Below are positions 36,401-47,700 of a stretch of 52,765 bases of DNA, in pieces. Positions within the stretch are counted from its first letter, which is position 1. Every line of letters begins with the position of its first letter. This stretch comes from Chromera velia. Taxonomy: Eukaryota; Sar; Chromeraceae. The notes below the pieces were generated by a model, which searched no databases, had not been told where the DNA came from, and saw nothing but the letters and a program-made list of their open reading frames with translations. The position numbers were made by a program, and so were the translations under genes. The stretch lies in NCBI GenBank assembly GCA_018398765.1, contig JAHBMJ010000233.1, positions 1-52,765 on the forward strand, in the 5' to 3' direction.

Positions 36401-37394
36401 TACTCAGGACGTACCAGCCATCTGCTCGATTCTTTCCTAGATTTATCTAAGCAACTTATCATGGTGCCGAAGGTCTGCTTCACTCTCTCTTTCCACGGAT
36501 GTCTGCAGGACTAGGCCAGGAAAACGGGGGTAAAAGCTTTCACGAAGCTTTGAAATTTAAACTGGCCGTCACCCAAATATCTACTGTACAGTGCCACGCT
36601 CAATTTGTGTTATACCCGTGGAAGGCACAAAACATAAAGACTACAGAAGAAAATGGAAAAAGGCGAGACAGAGAGACAGAAAGCAAAGGCTTCAGCCAAC
36701 ATTGTAGGATCAATCCTTCGTAGTTTGACTCTCTTTTTCTCTCTAAGTACATGTCTCTATGTTTTTTTCACTTTCGTAGTCATCATTTCTCATCTACTGG
36801 ATGTGTATTTCCTCACACCTCCTTTGTCTATCAGTGGGAGTGTGTGTGTCAGTCTTTCCGTTTGTTCTCAGAGTGCCCGCCCTGCTCATCTCTGCGTTCT
36901 TCCCATTAAATTTTCTTTCTGCAGGCTGCCTATCGGATTCAGTCACAGCCTCCCTGCCCATAGACATAGTATCCCGTAGTACCTTCCTGAAGCCCTCTAA
37001 CCCTTGAGGCCGAGCCCATCTCAGATCCGCTCACCAGTCCGGGGTCGGTTTCGAGGTCAGCCTTGTCTGCGTGAAAGAACATGAGAGTGTTGTCCTCTTC
37101 GAAGGCCATACAGCTAGACCTTTTTCCAATCGAAGGCGAAGTAAGCACTCATGAGAGACATCTGCATCCATCATATTCTCACACAGCAGATAGCAGCCGG
37201 GAGAGAGATGATATTCATTGTCTTGTCAACTGTCCTAAAAAGATCGACACATAAAAAAAAAAAAAAACGAAAAAAATAGTGAATGAAGGAACGGTAAAAA
37301 GTAGATGAAAGTATAGATTGAAGACATGAAAGAAGAAACAGAGAATCTAAGATCATGCAAACTCTGAACTCATTTAATTGCCAAGCTTTTCTAC
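36401..37394. other. Spacer with short coding-like fragment
   Basis: No complete gene is supported. On the minus strand (~37148-36939) a frame reads FEEDNTLMFFHADKADLE and then a possible donor, but no partner exon was found. Its 3' part shares a motif with 38583-38640 (see the repeat entry). It may be a gene relic. Confidence 0.3.
36936..37005. repeat. Dispersed repeat, copy 1
   Basis: GATTCAGTCACAGCCTCCC and the following TGCCC-TA...CTTGAAGCC-type words recur at 38583-38633. On the minus strand both copies read as LQEG(T/I)TG. This suggests a duplicated gene fragment. Confidence 0.5.
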
Positions 37395-37528
37395 GTAATT
37401 AACCTCCCCCCCTTCTACTTTCTTCCCTCTTTCTTGCTTTCTTTTCTTCAATTCTTCTTTTTTCACTCAATGACATCATACTTTCCTTCCTTTTCTGCCT
37501 TTGAACTTCTCTCCCTTCTGACATTTTT

Positions 37529-37564
<36 letters not shown>

Positions 37565-38265
37565 TCAGTTTTTCTTTCTTTTTTTGTTCTTTTGTTTATT
37601 TTTGTCATATATGTCTATCAGTTTCTCTGTCTTTTTTTTTTTTCTTCCTTTCAGTCTTTCTTTCTTTCTTTCTTTCTTTCTTTTTTTCCTTCCTTCCTTA
37701 CTTCCTTCTTCCCTTCCTTCTTCCCTTCCCTCTTCCCTTCCCTTCCCTTCGCTTCCTCCCTCCCTCCCTCCCTTCCTTCCTTCCTTCTTTCTTTCTTTCT
37801 TTCTTTCTTTCTTTTTTTCCTTCTTTTGTCATTTCTTCCTTCCTTTCTTTCTTTCTTTTTTCCTTCTTTCCGTCCTTTCTTTCTTTGTTTCTTTCGTTTG
37901 TTCGTTCGTTCGTTCCTTCTTTCCTTCCTTCCTTCCTTCTTTCTTTCTTTCTTTCTTTCTTTCTTTCAATATTTTTTCTTTCTTTCTTTCTTTCCTTACT
38001 TTATTCCTTGAAAAGTTCCTCCCTTCCTTCCTTTTTTCTTTCTTTCTTTCTTTTTTTCTTTCTTTCTTTCTTCCTTTCTTTCAGTTTTTTTTTCTTTCTT
38101 TTCTTTCTTTCTTTCTTTCTTTTTTTCTTTTCTTTCTTTCTTTCTTTCTTTCTTTTTTTCTTTCCTTTCTTTCTTTCTTTTTTTCTTTCTTTCAGTTTTT
38201 TTCTTTCTTCTTTTTTTTCTGTCTATCATTTCTGTTTGTTGATCTCTCTGTCTTTTTTCCTTCCT
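37395..38265. repeat. Long homopyrimidine (TTTC)n tract
   Basis: About 870 bases of almost pure T and C on the plus strand, mostly TTTC/TTCC units. Such mirror-like purine/pyrimidine tracts can form triplex (H) DNA. The long Phe/Ser/Leu and Lys/Glu/Arg frames here are repeat artefacts. Confidence 0.95.
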
Positions 38266-38269
38266 TCTG

Positions 38270-38570
38270 GAACTGACCAGCGCGGCTTTGTCAAGTGGAC
38301 AGGATCCCTGAAAGTTCACATAGGCTAGCGCATAGGTCACCTTCTTATCGAGAATGTCTTCACTTATCTAGTCTTCCTCCTTTGAGAAGTACACAGAACG
38401 TACGAATTTCTTGTTACGGACTTTCCTTTTTGACATCGTCACCTTGTAGAAGCGCTCCAGTTTCTGCACTTCAAACTTAGGCTTTGAGAGGTTCTCCATC
38501 TCAAGGACCTTCGTCTTTTTCTGAAGAAACTCTGCATAGTCCTCCCTCCCCATGTTGCCTGCCTGCAAGA
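38270..38570 (-). pseudogene. Coding-like exon fragment, no complete gene
   Basis: After a good acceptor (TTTTTCTTGCAG, ending ~38563) the minus strand reads MGREDYAEFLQKKTKVLEM, then LSKPKFEVQKLERFYK, and runs to a stop at ~38368. It looks like a real charged helical exon with codon use like the genes. Upstream frames at ~38640-38955 and 39362-39616 (DELKSFMGVEPLFPLQLE) also look coding, but I could not join them. It may be a decayed gene or part of an undetected one. Family not recognised. Confidence 0.3.
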
Positions 38571-38582
38571 AAAATTTACGTA

Positions 38583-38640
38583 AGATTCAGTCACACCCTC
38601 CCTGCCCGTAATACCCTCTTGAAGCCGGGATAGAGGACAG
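38583..38640. repeat. Dispersed repeat, copy 2
   Basis: Second copy of the element at 36936-37005, beginning GATTCAGTCACACCCTCCC. It directly precedes the coding-like fragment on the minus strand. Confidence 0.5.
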
Positions 38641-39031
38641 CTAGAGGAGACCTGTGATGATACCATAATCTGTGTGCATGGAGCGATTCTGCAATCTTCA
38701 CTTCGAAGAGGCGAATCCTTCATGCTAGAGAAGTATCGTCACGAAAGAATTAAGTTAGCTGGTTCATTCAGGTTTTCCCCACGGGACATGTACCCATCTG
38801 AGGCACTCCCAAGAGCCACAGGCATGAGCTGCTTTGGGGAGCGTCAAGCTCCAACGATCCAGGGGAAACACATTGGGGGGTTTAGAAACGATGTACGTAG
38901 TGCAGCACCCCCACCTTGTTCCCCCTGATTGCAGCCTTGACAACTCATTGATCAATACAATACTTCACCTCCCTCTCCGCTGACCGCATCCACCGCAGCG
39001 TATCACTGCTGTCTTTGAAAGCAGCAGGTTA

Positions 39032-39301
39032 CACGTTGTAGAGCCAGCGGCAGGCCCGGACCAGCAGGGTAACAAAACGGGCGAAGAACGAGGGGGGGGC
39101 GGTCACTTCCGAGGAGGGTACGGGGGAGGTCGTGGTGCTGGCGGGATTGGAGGTAGTCGAAGGGGGGACAGCGTTTCTGGCCTCCGGACCGAAGGACGAG
39201 AAGGGCGAAAGGGTGGCGGAGGAGGTGAAGGCGTTGGCGAAGGAGCGTATGGTGCCCTACGAGCAGATAGGGAGGGAAAGGGGAGGGCGATCAGTATGAC
39301 A
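39032..39301 (+). other. Open coding-like stretch on the plus strand
   Basis: A plus-strand frame of ~85 codons without an ATG start reads TSEEGTGEVVVLAGLEVVEG, then GPKDEKGERVAEEVKALAKE, to a TGA near 39300. The composition resembles a folded protein more than repeat noise. A second frame here is Gly/Arg-rich (FRGGYGGGRGAGG). No flanking exons were found, so it is listed only as a candidate exon or relic. Confidence 0.25.
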
Positions 39302-39734
39302 CCTTATCGCCTGTCTATCTTTTTCTCTCTGCTCTGACAAGGATTCACTCTATGGCTAACCTCACAGATGGGTCGAGGGGGACCCTTGTGGAGGACGGTG
39401 GTAGGGGTGTAAGTCTTTACACTCTAATTGAAGGGGGAATAGAGGTTCAACTCCCATGAAACTCTTAAGCTCGTCTGGGGAAGGGATCTCTGTCAATCCG
39501 TGTTTGTTCCTCATCATCAAAAGGGACAAGACGGTGCTATTTCTCCCTTCAGGAGCTTTGATTTTAGAGGTGCAGTTCTCCTTTAGTTCTTTGTTCAAGG
39601 CTGAGAGGAGTCCCAAGTGATTCGGAGTAAATGGAAGTCAAACAACACTAGCTGACTGCATGTTGCACACGTGTTGCACGTAAAAAGCGGCTTGCAATAT
39701 GTTTGTAATAATTAAACTTGCACGCCGTGTGGGG

Positions 39735-40058
39735 TCCGTCCGCAGGCCCGCGGTCCGGCCCGCGGGGCCCGCGCAGCGTACGCGCCACGCTCATCTGACG
39801 CAAGCAAGCTTGCGAACGGCCCCGGAAAGCAAGAAAAATGAGAACTGCACGATTGATGTACGCCGGCCAGTCTCGCGCCGACCCTCCCCCCCCGGCGGGA
39901 AAAAAACATGCGCGGAACCCCCCCTCCCCCAGGAAAAAAGCCCGGGGTGGAGATCTGAAACCCATCTGACGCACGCATGGCCCAAATTCAGCCTTTCGGG
40001 GCCGGGTTTTTGGCGAAAGACACTGCGTGCACGCGTGGGCTGGGGTATTTCTGTTTTG
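39735..40058. other. GC-rich upstream region of gene 5
   Basis: GC-rich, partly palindromic DNA (around 39742-39775) with two related words, CATCTGACGCAAGCA (~39791) and CATCTGACGCACGCA (~39962), each followed by a GGCCC-rich segment. GGCCCCGGAAAGC at ~39819 matches the opposite strand of the module at 40059-40094. No exon is supported. Confidence 0.45.
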
Positions 40059-40094
40059 TAAGTGCCCCCCGCTTCGCTTTCCGGGGCCATGCAT
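40059..40094 (+). promoter_or_regulatory. Shared upstream module, gene 5 copy
   Basis: TAAGTGCCCCCCGCTTCGCT followed by TTCCGGGGCCATGCAT lies ~355 bases upstream of the gene 5 start. Nearly the same module occurs on the minus strand upstream of gene 6 (52293-52335). Both copies point toward their gene. It combines a TATA-like 5' end (weak here), a GC core and an ATGCAT end. Confidence 0.55.
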
Positions 40095-40449
40095 CACGCG
40101 GTAGACCGGCCGTTTCCGGCCATCTTTTGACGATTCTCGTCTCTCTTCAAGAGTCTCATGCTTCATCTCTTCGACGTCGGACTTTTCGGTTTGGTATCTT
40201 TAAAAAAATTGGCCTCTTCCCCGACATGCTGGGACATGTTCGCCATGCAACCGAAAGTCCTTCTGGCCGAATCACTTGAGTTGCAGCTTGCATGATCAAG
40301 CAGCAGAAAATCCCACCCGAGAGTGAGCGACGCACATCTCCTGCTGGGTCAGAAAAGGACTTCATCTAGCCTGAACGGAGAGTATCCCAGGGGTACTGAA
40401 ACGGTACTTGTGACTTTCTGGGACCGAGCAGAATCTACAAAAAACGAAC

Positions 40450-42944
40450 ATGGAACGAAGTGTGACCGGCACTGCTGCACCACCGCCCGTGACAATGCGC
40501 CCTTATCTGTTGCTTCCTCCCCCGGGAAATGCACCCCTTCAGTCTACGCAGACCTCCTCTGTGTTTCGACTGGCCGCTCCAATGTATTCACTGACGGGCA
40601 CAGTCGAGACCCTACCCCCAGTGACCCGTCAAGTCACGACTCACGGTAAGTTGCTTTTTTTCTTCCTTGCCTACATATCTTTCTGCAAGAGCAACAGAGG
40701 GTCCCCACCGGGTATCCACACTCTCCCTTTGTGCATCGATTCCGTAAAGAGGGGCCCAGCTCTTCCCTCGGACAGTCTCTTCCACCCCCCCAACCCATCT
40801 CTACGCTTTCACACATGGTCCTCGACAGGTGCTCTTTTGTCTTCGGTCTATTTCTTTCTTCCTCTCCCCTTCCACCCGCCTCTCCACACATGAGAACCAG
40901 ACTCAAAGCCTGCCAGGATCTGCTTCAGCAGAAGAACAGCAGGAAGTGTGGGCAGAAAGAAAAAGGGCAGACACTCGCTTCCGGTTCCTCACCTGCGCTG
41001 TTCGTTCGGGAGAAAGGGAACTCATCTCAATTGCCAGACAGACAGAGATTCGCCGTCTCCTCAGTCCACCTGTTCCGTTTGATTCCCTTCCTCCCTCCCT
41101 TTGCTCCCTCCCCCCCTCCAATCTCTTACACGGATTCCTGACAGGCTCCATGGATAAGCATGCACGTATGGTATGTTCCTCCGACCGCTTGCAGACACGC
41201 CCCCCCTTTCTGACGAGGCCGCCGAGGAGTTGCGGGGACTTCTGCAGAGCAGCAGAGGAGCGTTACTCAGTCAGTCCTCGCGTCAGACTGAATGGAGAGG
41301 TAGACAGACAGACAGGCACACGGACAAACGGACGGACAAACACACAGAGTGATTGGGACAGACAGATAGACACACAGGTTCTCGATCCGCTTTCTGTCAG
41401 TAGATCCACTCGCACTGATTCTCGGACAGGAGAAAAACGCAAACGACCGGAAAGAGGAAGAGAGACGAGGACGTATCCATTTTGTCTGTGCCTCTTTGCC
41501 TGCCTCCTTATGCTTTTTTGTTCTGAGCGTGTGTGTCAGTGTGCGCATTTGTGTGTGTCTCTTCGGACGAGACGCAAGGTCTTCTTTTGAGGGTCAGAGA
41601 GAGACATCTGAGGGCCAGGAAATCCTTCGTTTTTTTTCATGATAGACGCCTGCTTGACCAATTAGTCCTGCTCCCTCTTTTTCTTTCTGTCCCTTTCTTT
41701 GCAGGGAGTGGGCGTCTCCTGGCTCTGGCTGCAGAGACTTTGAAGACAGAAGCCCTGGCGTTCTCTGCTTTCTTCTCCAAACACAATCTTCCGATAGAAG
41801 CATCAGCTGTAAGTCCTTTCTGTTGATCCTTTCAGCCTTTCTTGTTTGTGACAGTCCTCGCATGAGTGACTCCATAGACGCTCTGTTCGATCCAGCGGCC
41901 TACTGATGCAGAGATGGATCTTCTTTCCCCCTTTTCTCACTGAGCCGCCGGTGTGTGAATTGTTTTTTCCCGATGTGTTTCTCTCCGTTCAGGTCGCCAG
42001 TCGGATGGAGTCGTTGCAGAATGTGATTGATGCCAACAAGGTAGGTCAGACAGCTCCTGAGGGAGGGGCGAGGGGGAATTTGCGGAGGTCGAGTCAGCAC
42101 TCTGCCTGCATGCCCTCGCTGGGGAACGAAAATTTTTTCTTTCGCTTCGGTCTCTTCTTCTGTTTTTTGTTATCGTGTGGTCTTCTTTCTTCATCTTTCT
42201 TTGAGAGCACTGGCCTCCTGATCCCGGAGAGAATGCTTAGCGTGTCAAAAAGGGGGCTGGCTGAGATCTTCTGTTGGTCCCGTCCCGCTCCCAGATGACA
42301 GAGATGACTGATGCATGTCACCCCCCTCCCCTCATGATTGCGGGCAGGCCCAAGAGAAGACCCCCTCATTTATTTCTCTGCCATCCATTCCTCGATCCAT
42401 CATTGTGCCTGCAGCCGGCTCCCGTGGAGGCCCTCTTGAAAGCGGGGGTGAAGATTGACCTGATTTTTGCTGTCAGCTTCACAGGTGGGTTGCGCGTCTG
42501 GCAGTCGTCCTGGTGGTTTTTTATGTCGGTCGCTCTCGATTACGAAAAGAAAAGGAATCATACATCGTATTTTTTCGACCCTATAGATCTTGCATCGGAG
42601 CGCAAGAAAAATTGGCTACATATGGCGTGTCTCTAGTTGTGTGTCGTTGTGTGTCATTCCTGCTCTCACATACGCTCAGCATCCTTCACAAGGCAGAAGA
42701 CCTCGACAGTTCGCTGGAGTTGCCTCCTTCCCCCTTGCCTGTTGTGAGGAGATCACCCTTTATGTCTACTCCACGTCTGATGCTTTTGTCTCCCAGTAAA
42801 GAAGAGGGAGGGAGAGAGATGGAAAAGGGTGCTGTTCTTTCTGTGTGTCTGTGCAGCCTCGAACGGAAAACCAACACATCCCAAAACTCTTCACTTTACG
42901 GGCGAGGGACCGACAGTGTGAGTAAACAGCCGTTTCGTCTGGAT

Positions 42945-42982
<38 letters not shown>

Positions 42983-42993
42983 TCTGAGTGTGT

Positions 42994-43025
<32 letters not shown>

Positions 43026-43538
43026 ACCTGACATCACTCTGTCAGTCAGTTTGTCTGTCTGTTTGTTTGCCTTCTTTGGTCTCTGCTTGTCCGGTCCATG
43101 TCTGTGGGGGGCTTCGGAAAGAGAAGGAGTGCAAGCGTGAACGGGTCTTGAGAACAGTGAGAGGGGGCACCTGGCTGTGTGTCAAGGAACGATTACGGGA
43201 AGGACAAGGAGAGGACATCGGACCGAAATCGCGCAGAAGTGGGGGTAGAGAGAAAAATGGGGGTAGACATCTGGTCGATCCTCCTTTTCTCTTCTTCTTC
43301 ATCGTTGCATGAATGTATGTATGTATGTATGTGGGTGTGTGGGGTTTCCTTTCTTGCATAGCGCTTTCTTCATTTCCTTCCTTCTCTCCTCTCCTCCCCT
43401 CCCCTCGCTTGTGCAGGTACGAGGAAGTGATCTCAACCGTTCACGGAACGTTCTCCAAAAGCAACTCAGGTCAGGTGCTCCTTCCTGAAGTGGGCGAGAG
43501 AGCCAGAGAGAGGAATTGGGGCACCAGGGCGTGTTCCG

Positions 43539-43570
<32 letters not shown>

Positions 43571-46500
43571 TTCTTTCTTTCTTTCTTTCTTTCTTTTCTT
43601 TCTTTCTTTCTTTCTTTCTTTCTTTTTGAATCTCTCTCGTTCGGCAGACAGCGAGTGGATGTCATACGGCAGCAAGGCAAAGGTACAATTAAAGAGAGAA
43701 AGAAGTAAAGGAAAGGCAGGCTTCCTGAGGCGAGGGCGGGCGAGGGGCTGCGGTAAGACGGGAATACTGGTTCTGGACTTTCTCTCTCTTTTTTTTTATT
43801 TTGCTCGTGTTCTCTCTCCCTGTTGATTGTAGTCGGGCGACTGGAAGCGTCGGGATTTGGAGCGGAGGTGCCGACTGAAACTCTGCACGGTCTGTCCGTT
43901 TCTATCTCTCTGTATCTGTATGTCTATATCTTTCTGTCCATCTATCCATCTCTGTCTCTGACTGACGAGATGTGCCCATCTCTGTTTCTTTTTTCTTTCC
44001 GCTGCCAATCGTGCAGTCTCTCTGTCTGTTCGCTTTTCCTTTCAAAGTCCGCGGCTCTGACCGAAGCTTCTTGAGAGAATAAACCGAGAGAGACGGGGCG
44101 GCCGAAATCTCATGCAACCTTCCTTCCCGTCTCGTTTCTTCGTCAGGACGAGAAAAGTCTCCACAGAGTCATCGCGAGGCATTCATGTTCATGTTTGTTG
44201 TGGATGGCTAGCACGCCCTTCACTCTTTGCCTGCCCTCGTCTGTACATATTTGTGTGAGCACCTACCTTTCTGCAGCCTCACGCCGGCTGTCTGCCGAGA
44301 ATCCGTTCAACCCCCCAGCAGGAGTCGAAAGTCCCGAGGGGCATGGGGGGAGGGCGTCCCCTTTGTTGAAGGCGCCCACAACGGGGGGAATGGGGGCAGA
44401 GGAGGGGGTCCAGGTGGGGAGCCACAACTCGGTCCTGATCCACGACACTCTACAGAGCCCCAGTGACTCCCCTGCAGGGATTCGTGTGCCTGGAGGGGCG
44501 GCAGGGGAAAAGGGACACTCGGCCCCCCCGAGTCCGAGTGTGGTTCAGGTCTCCCCGCATGATCTGTTCCGGTCAGATAACTTCCCCCTGAGTCTGGAAG
44601 AGGGACAGTGGGCGATCCCAGATCTACCTCAACTCCTCCAGGTCAGTCAGCCGCTTGCTTCTTTCCCCCCCCCTTCTGGTTTGATGTTTTCCTTCAATCA
44701 GCCGGAGTTCAGTCGGGCTCTGTAAAAAAGAAGAGGAAGGAAGGAAAAGGTGAGAGGGCGGAATCGTCTCTCCATTCTTTTTTCTTTTTGCCCCTGGAGA
44801 TGTTTTTATTGGCACTTTTCGGCGAGGCTGTCTCAGAAGCATTTTGGAAAACGAGCGTTTCTGTCACTTGCTATGAGAAAACGGCCTTGCAAGGCATTCT
44901 TTTCTTACAAGAATATCTGCTGCCTCTCTGCTTTCACTTGTGCCTACGTGGTTTTGCCGCCTGCCTCTTACCTTTCTGTCTCTCCGTCTCCTCACCCGTC
45001 TGTCGGGATGTGGCGCTTTCTGGTTCCCTTGGTCGCTGGTCGAGCACCATCTCTCTCTCTCTGTCTGTACCGCCTTTCGACTTCCCGGAGTGTCCACCGT
45101 TTCCGGGATGCTTGCACGACGGTTTATGTTTCTCCTCGCGCTTTGCTTTGCCTGCAGGCGTACAGGAATGTTCTTGAGAGAGTGCGCCTCTCTGGACCCT
45201 CTAAGCTCGCCACTCTTCTCTCGACAGTCAAACTCCGACACACCCGTCTCTCAGCCAGAAAGGCTTCCCTTGCAAGTCAGACGGGGACCTCGCCATTAGG
45301 TCGGTCAGGGCTCACCTCTCGGCTTCCACCCTCTACGACGAGCCATGCCGATCCAGAGAATTCGTTTCTGTTCGAAACTTCGTACAAGCTCGTAGTGATC
45401 CTGTTGGACAAAGAGATGGGGGACCCGAGAGAGACGGCAGACGTCCTCCGGTCCCTCGCTTCATCCCAGCAGGCGATGAGCATCCTCTTTGTGGGTGTGG
45501 GCACTCGGAGTGACTTCCGATTTGCAGACTTGAAGAAGGCGCTCTCTGCCCAGAAGGACAGTCCCATCAGGGGGGGGTCCAGTGCCCTGCCCCCCTCCCT
45601 TCTGTCCTCTGCTTTGAGAGAAGTGGTCTCATTTGCGCATGTCCCATCAGCAGCAGAGGCAAAGGCCGCGGTGACTGCCGCCCTCAAGGGAGAGGTGGAG
45701 AGGCAGATTTCGGAGTATTTCGATCAGAGGGGTGCCTCTCCCAGCCGTATTGCTGTAGCCCTTCAACAGACTGCCTTAAACAGCCGACAGAAACAGACCC
45801 AATCCTCCTCACTTGCACCAGCCTCTGCCGACCCTCTTGGCACCAGATACAGCATGACAGTACCGCGCTTCGTCCATGCCTCCCGCCCCATCCTGCCGCC
45901 CCAGCGAATCATCACCGCAAGCGCCGCCGTTCCCGTACCGCCTCCCCTTCCTCCCCACCCGGCAACTCTGATGTCAAGTCCTCGAGAACCTCCTCCTCCT
46001 CCTTCCCCTCAGGGGAACGTCAAGGGAGGGGAGGAGAAGGAGGAGATCCCCTCCATCACGCCAGTGCAGAGAATGCCCATGCAGGTCCCTCCCCCATTGC
46101 CCCCCGTGCTCCTCCCTCCCCTTGTCCCCGTTCCCCCCGTTCCAGTGGCAGCATCTTGCCAGAACTTGCCCCCGCAGACTGTGGACCCAGAGACACAGCC
46201 GCAGTCCTTCGTCACCGCCGTCCCTCAGCAACAAGTGCAGGTCCTGCCGGCCACTGCCAGGCGTGTCAGCGTCCGACCGGGCACTTGGCAAGTCCCCATG
46301 CAGGTTCAGGTAAGCAACCAGACAGTTGGAGAAATCTTCACGGCCTTTGTAATATGTGGGAACGGGAAAGAGAGGGAAAAGGCCAGAAGATTCGATCCGT
46401 CAAAAACCGGAGAAAAAAAGTTTCCGAAGCAAGCAATATGACGTACAGACATGCAATGTGACACACGTTTGCGCAGAGATTACGAGTATACTCGAATGGT

Positions 46501-46705
46501 AATCATTAACTGATTGATTGACTAATTGATTGATACTATCGAAACACCCCACAGAAACACGCCATGATGAAGAATGAAAGAACCGAAACATCGGAGAAGG
46601 GAGGGACAATATCCAGGAGAATGAATACGAAAGAAGGGAATCAAAACGCACCGGTGCGCACAGTTGGTCGGGTTTTCTGTTTGTCAAATTCCTCCGCCCA
46701 TCCGG

Positions 46706-46762
<57 letters not shown>

Positions 46763-46903
46763 CGTGCCACCGGCCCTTCCGCCTCGCTGATCGTCTCATC
46801 CTACACTTTGCCTGCTTGCTTACAGGTTGGCGGTCCGCCCGCTACGTATCGAGGTCCCTCCGCTCCCCCTCCGCCCCCTTTCTTCCAAGGGATACGCCGA
46901 TAA
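40450..46903 (+). CDS. Copine-like vWA protein with Pro-rich tail
   Basis: Exons: 40450-40645, 40917-41063, 41195-41299, 41705-41808, 41993-42040, 42415-42484, 42857-42917, 43417-43469, 43833-43889, 44277-44641, 45158-46309 and 46826-46903; 811 residues in consistent phase. The copine vWA domain runs from ~205 to 575: VKIDLIFAVSFTASNG, then PKTLHF, GFGAEVP, AYRNVLERVRLSGPSKLATL, YKLVVILLDKE, and SILFVGVGTRSDF. It is split by a ~120-residue Gly/Pro/Ser-rich insert (~281-400). Copines normally carry two N-terminal C2 domains for Ca2+-dependent membrane binding; none is evident in the ~200-residue N-terminus. The metal-site Asp (DFTAS in copines) is Ser here. Residues ~620-811 are Pro-rich (VPVPPPLPPHPATLM) and end PSAPPPPPFFQGIRR. 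Likely an adaptor. An in-frame optional exon may exist at 43648-43752. Confidence 0.85.
42948..43024. repeat. (CT)n(GT)n microsatellite
   Basis: Compound repeat near the 5' end of the intron after the exon ending at 42917. Confidence 0.9.
43540..43626. repeat. (TTTC)n microsatellite
   Basis: Intronic tetranucleotide repeat in the copine-like gene, directly before the possible optional exon at 43648. Confidence 0.95.
46709..46762. repeat. (CT)n(GT)n microsatellite
   Basis: Compound repeat ~65 bases before the last exon of the copine-like gene. Confidence 0.9.
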
Positions 46904-46919
46904 AGAACTGTATAGCTGA

Positions 46920-47700
46920 GATGCGCTGAAATGAACTAAAAAGAACGGGTTTTTTTCTTGATGACGTTCTGACTGCGCGGTTTCCATGATAGTCTCTTCA
47001 ACATTTAGTGAACAATTATCGAAAACAGCCAATTTCAATTTTCAAACCCAGTTTTATTCGCAACTTTCATTCAAAATCTCTTGAAACTTTAAAGATAATA
47101 AAAGCTTACTTATCTACATATTCATTTGTTTTTCAGTGTTAAAATTTGTTTTGAAGTCCTCTTTAAATTGTTATACTAGTAGATCTAGTTATAGATTCTT
47201 GTACATGTTTTTATACCGTGTGACATCTTTTTAAATATATAGTGAAATTGATATATGGTATACCGTGCACGCCTTTTTAATATAGGTAGTGGACCTCGGG
47301 GGCACCTACTGCCACCCAGAACCAATGACAACTGCATGAAAAGTAATTTGGTATTACAGCACTGGTGCTCTCAGCAGCTAAAGCACTGTTACCGTTTTTC
47401 AATCGCTAGCGTGCTCCTAGCTTTGCAATATGACATGAATGCTCACAGACTACCCTTTGCCATTGGGACACGATCATCGATGGCTGGCGGGTTAAGTCAC
47501 CTCATCATCAACTAAGATAATAGTTATTAATAGTAGATAATATATCACATTATATCATATCACGTCTTGAATTAATGATAAATTTGCTAGTAAATTTGTT
47601 ATGCAGCCTGTCAGAGCAAGAGTGTTTGATCCAATGTGTATCGCGCTGTGCATGCAGCACGATGAAAGCTTCTTCTGCATGCTGCAAGTATATAAGTTGA
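46920..47700. other. AT-rich block, 3' flank of gene 5
   Basis: AT-rich sequence begins within 20 bases of the gene 5 stop and runs ~780 bases. No exon is supported. Confidence 0.5.

Noticed and set aside
37395..38340. Long open frames of Phe/Ser/Leu or Lys/Glu/Arg
   Set aside because: They are translations of the TTTC repeat tract and have no protein-like complexity.
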